From Paguma larvata (lineage: Eukaryota > Chordata > Mammalia > Carnivora > Viverridae): a DNA stretch of 64,000 bases. Every line of letters begins with the position of its first letter. Position 1 is the first letter of the stretch. Shown here in pieces: positions 61,445 through 64,000 of the stretch. A model generated the notes under the pieces. That model ran no database searches. It was given only the letters and a program-made list of their open reading frames with translations, and was not told the origin of the DNA. Made by a program: the position numbers and the translations under genes. Where the stretch lies: NCBI GenBank assembly GCA_030068075.1, contig CM057844.1:20816001-20880000 (forward strand). The letters are read 5' to 3'.

Positions 61445-61628
61445 TTTATTTTATTTTTTTAGAGAGAAAGAGAGAGAGCGTGCACAAGCAGCAGAGGGGG
61501 CAGGAAAGAGAGAGAGAATCTCAAGCAGGCTCCTCGCCAACACAGGGCTGGATCCCACGACCCTGGATCATGACCTCAGCCGAAATCAAGAGTGGGACAC
61601 TCAGCTGACTGACTCACCCAGGTACCCC
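61445..61628 (-). mobile_element. CanSINE abutting the preceding copy
   Basis: A second minus-strand copy directly following the first, with the diverged head CTCACCCAGGTACCCC. Confidence 0.9.
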
Positions 61629-61850
61629 TGAACTTCAAGTTTTGGTTTGGTTTGGTTTTTAGATATAATTTGGTTTTAAGTATAATGAGTACACTTTTTA
61701 TTTGTAATGTTAGCTTAGAATTTTGGCACTTCTTCGACATCTTTGCTGAATGCAAAGCAGGGGTTGGTTATTCTCACCTCACATAGATATGTAGCTGGAA
61801 ACGGGAGGCAAATCTTAATAGTCTTCATATACTTAAGGTTGTTTCTTCTT

Positions 61851-62069
61851 TAAAAAGTTTTTTTTTACTGTTTAGTTTTGAGAGATAGAGAGAGACAGAG
61901 TGCAAACAGGGGGAGGAGCAGAGAGAGAGGGAGACACAGAATCCCAAGCAGGTTCCAGGCTCTGAGCCATCAGCACAGAGCCTGATGCAGGGCTTGAACT
62001 CATGAACCATGAGAACACGACCTGAGCTGAAGTCAGATGCTTAACCCACTGAGCCACCCAGGTGCCCCT
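61851..62069 (-). mobile_element. CanSINE
   Basis: Minus-strand copy. AGGTTGTTTCTTCTTT and AGGTTGTTTCTTGTTT flank it. Confidence 0.95.
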
Positions 62070-62269
62070 AGGTTGTTTCTTGTTTGATATGACACCTAAG
62101 CTCAATAAATAGTCATCTTAAATGTTACTTGTAATGTGGAATCTGAATCGCATAATTAACTTTTCATACCTTGTTATATTAAAATCTATTGCACTCCCTC
62201 CAAATACTGAGTAGTTAAAAAGGGAAAAATACTAACTTTACAGTCGAGAATTCTGGCAGACACTACTTT

Positions 62270-62790
62270 AACCAAGTGGTCACTATTAACGTCACCAGTA
62301 ATAACACATATCAGCATAATGTAACCCCAATTTGACCCCCTGAGAAGGGCATATTATCTCTGTGGTAGCCTTCCCAATAATGTCTAACCTCACTACAGTC
62401 ACGAGAGAACATCAGATATCCAAATTGAGGGACATTCTCCAAAACAACTGACCAGTACTCTTCAAAAGTATCAAGATCACTGAGAGACAGAGAATTGTCA
62501 CAGATTTGGAAGAGGCTAAGGAGACATGACAAATACAATAAGAGATTTTGAATTAGGTCCTAGAATAGAAAAGGAATATTAGTGGAAAATTGGTGAAATC
62601 CAAATAAATACTATACTCAGTTACTATTGTGCCAAGATTAATGTCTTAGTTTTGGTCATTGTTCTATGGGTGTATAAGATGCTATCATGAAGCGAAGCTG
62701 GGTGGAGGGTATATGGGAACTCTGTACTATTTATACAACTCTTCTGTAAGTCTCAAATTATTCCAAGATTAAAAAAAAATTATCTCAGCA
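62270..62790 (+). repeat. L1 3' end (old L1M type)
   Basis: AGGAATATTAGTGGAAAATT, GGTGAAATCCAAATAAATAC, GGGTGGAGGGTATATGGGAA and ATTATTCCAAGATTAAAA in the order of mammalian L1M 3' UTRs. Confidence 0.8.
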
Positions 62791-63054
62791 TTTAAAGTTT
62801 TTAAAGCTTAATTGTTCTACCTTGTACTATCTGTCACCCACACATAATTCTGTAGCATCATGTGTTGGTTGTGTGGAAAATAATGGTTCTCTGAGTTATA
62901 AAAATCCGCCAAATGTTGATTTAAAAAAATCACCTTTGTTAATATCTTCATAGATCTCACAGAAAAGCATTTAATCACTGAGAAACTGCCACTGTCGTGG
63001 TGATGGATAGAAGTTTTCCAAAACTTTAATTTTAGCATGAGAAATAAAATTTTA

Positions 63055-63180
63055 GGGGCACCTGCCTGGCTGAGTTGGTGGAGCATGTGACTCCTGACCT
63101 TGGGGTTGTGAGTTTGAGCCTCACATTGGGTGTAGAGATTACTTTTTTAAAAAGCACATTAAAAAAAAAAGAAAAAGAAA
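63055..63180 (+). mobile_element. Older short CanSINE
   Basis: GGGGCACCTGCCTGGCTGAG head, GGGTGTAGAGATTACTTTTT and A-tail. Confidence 0.9.
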
Positions 63181-63301
63181 ATTTTACCATTGGTAACAAC
63201 AATGACAACAAAACAGAGGATTATCATTGAATAAATTCAGTTTGTTTTGGGCAGATAGGATATTTCCATAGGAATCCTTGAGTGAAGTAAAGAATAAAGG
63301 A

Positions 63302-63515
63302 GGGGCACCTGGGTGGCTCCATCCGTTAAGCATCTGAGGGTCTGACTTTGGCTCGGGTCATCTCGCATTTGTGAATTTGAGCCCTGTGTGGGGTAGAGCC
63401 TGTTTGGGATTCTTCCTCTCTCTCCCCCTCTCTCTCTGTCCTTCCCCTACTTGTGCTTGAGCATGCACTCTTCTCTCTCTCTGTCTCTCAAAATAAATAA
63501 ACTTAAAAAAAAAAG
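63302..63515 (+). mobile_element. CanSINE
   Basis: GGGGCACCTGGGTGGCTCC head, CT-rich middle and AAATAAATAAACTT tail. Confidence 0.94.
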
Positions 63516-63518
63516 AAT

Positions 63519-63756
63519 AGGGGTGACTAGGTGGCCCAGTCAATTAAGCGGCCAACTCTTAATTTTGGGTCAGGTTATGAACTCATGGTTCATGAGTAGT
63601 TCATGAGTTTGAGCCATGCATGGGGCTTTATGCTCACAGCAGGAGCCTGTTTTGGATCCTCTGTCTCCCTCTCTCTGCCCCTTCCCTACATATGCTCAAT
63701 CTCTCCCTCTCTCTCTCTCTCTCTCTCAAAAATAAAGGAAAAAAACTTAAAAAAAG
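63519..63756 (+). mobile_element. CanSINE, in tandem with the preceding copy
   Basis: GGGGTGACTAGGTGGCCCAG head and a long (TC)n tract, right after the A-tail of the previous copy. This suggests insertion into that tail. Confidence 0.92.
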
Positions 63757-64000
63757 AATAAAGGAAATCTTTAGGGTAGTACACAGTAGTAGTAGTATAC
63801 AATAGTTGTGAAATAGTTACTTGGACCACACCATTCCAAATGACTTAGAAAAATACTCTAACTCACTTCCACACATACCTGAGAGGTCTTGAACTTGCCT
63901 AGGAGTGTGAAGGATGGCAGCAGCAATGACCTGTTGCCTGAACCATCACAGCCAGGCATCTTAGCCTCAGGAACTCCTTGGAGCTACAGACCAAGCCCCC

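Noticed and set aside
63860..64000. Possible further TMC2 exon with a CTCTCAG/GTATGT donor on the minus strand
   Set aside because: The translation in any frame does not match the TMC2 sequence expected before GYIKYS, so I could not support it.

Overview
This is nuclear DNA from a carnivore, almost certainly a felid. About 37 tRNA-derived CanSINEs are scattered over both strands. They share a 5' head of the GGGGCGCCTGGGTGGCTCAG type, a CT-rich middle and an AATAAA/A-rich tail, which is the cat-family form, and many have clear target-site duplications. Gene content and order (IDH3B, NOP56, TMC2) match the human 20p13 segment in inverted orientation. No bacterial, phage or CRISPR feature is present.

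Layout. 1-4,100: intergenic DNA holding a decayed endogenous retrovirus on the minus strand (probable 5' LTR near 3.4-3.9 kb, pol RNase H/integrase remnants at 0.4-0.9 kb), cut by CanSINEs. 4,598-9,598: a nearly full-length processed pseudogene of cytosolic isoleucyl-tRNA synthetase (IARS1), broken by frameshifts and stops and carrying four later CanSINEs. 10,680-15,500: IDH3B on the plus strand, complete, with two alternative terminal coding exons. 15,500-20,690: NOP56 on the minus strand, complete in 12 coding exons, with four box C/D snoRNAs (SNORD57, 56, 86, 110), one probable H/ACA snoRNA (SNORA51) and a hairpin resembling mir-1292 in its introns. The two genes converge tail to tail, with opposed poly(A) signals only 30 bp apart. 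20,300-21,280: NOP56 promoter CpG island. 21,300-31,300: repeat-rich intergenic DNA. 31,300-64,000: the 3' two thirds of TMC2 on the minus strand (12 coding exons, from about transmembrane segment 2 to the C-terminus); the 5' exons lie beyond the right edge.

How the genes work. IDH3B is a subunit of mitochondrial NAD-dependent isocitrate dehydrogenase (TCA cycle). NOP56 is a core box C/D snoRNP protein and hosts snoRNAs that join the same particle, so protein and RNA parts of one machine come from one transcript; the SNORD86 region is a known autoregulatory element in human NOP56. TMC2 is a pore-forming subunit of the hair-cell mechanotransduction channel. They are neighbours by chromosomal history, not an operon.

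Most notable: the TMC2 exon at 55,505-55,692 is 188 nt where an in-frame 189 is expected; one missing base in transmembrane segment 3 shifts the frame to an early stop. It is either a real loss or polymorphism, or a sequence error. I found no sign of a wholly new biological system. The best leads are this frameshift, the SNORD86 region, the duplicated IDH3B terminal exon and 13-bp duplicated splice donor, and the overlapping IDH3B/NOP56 3' ends.
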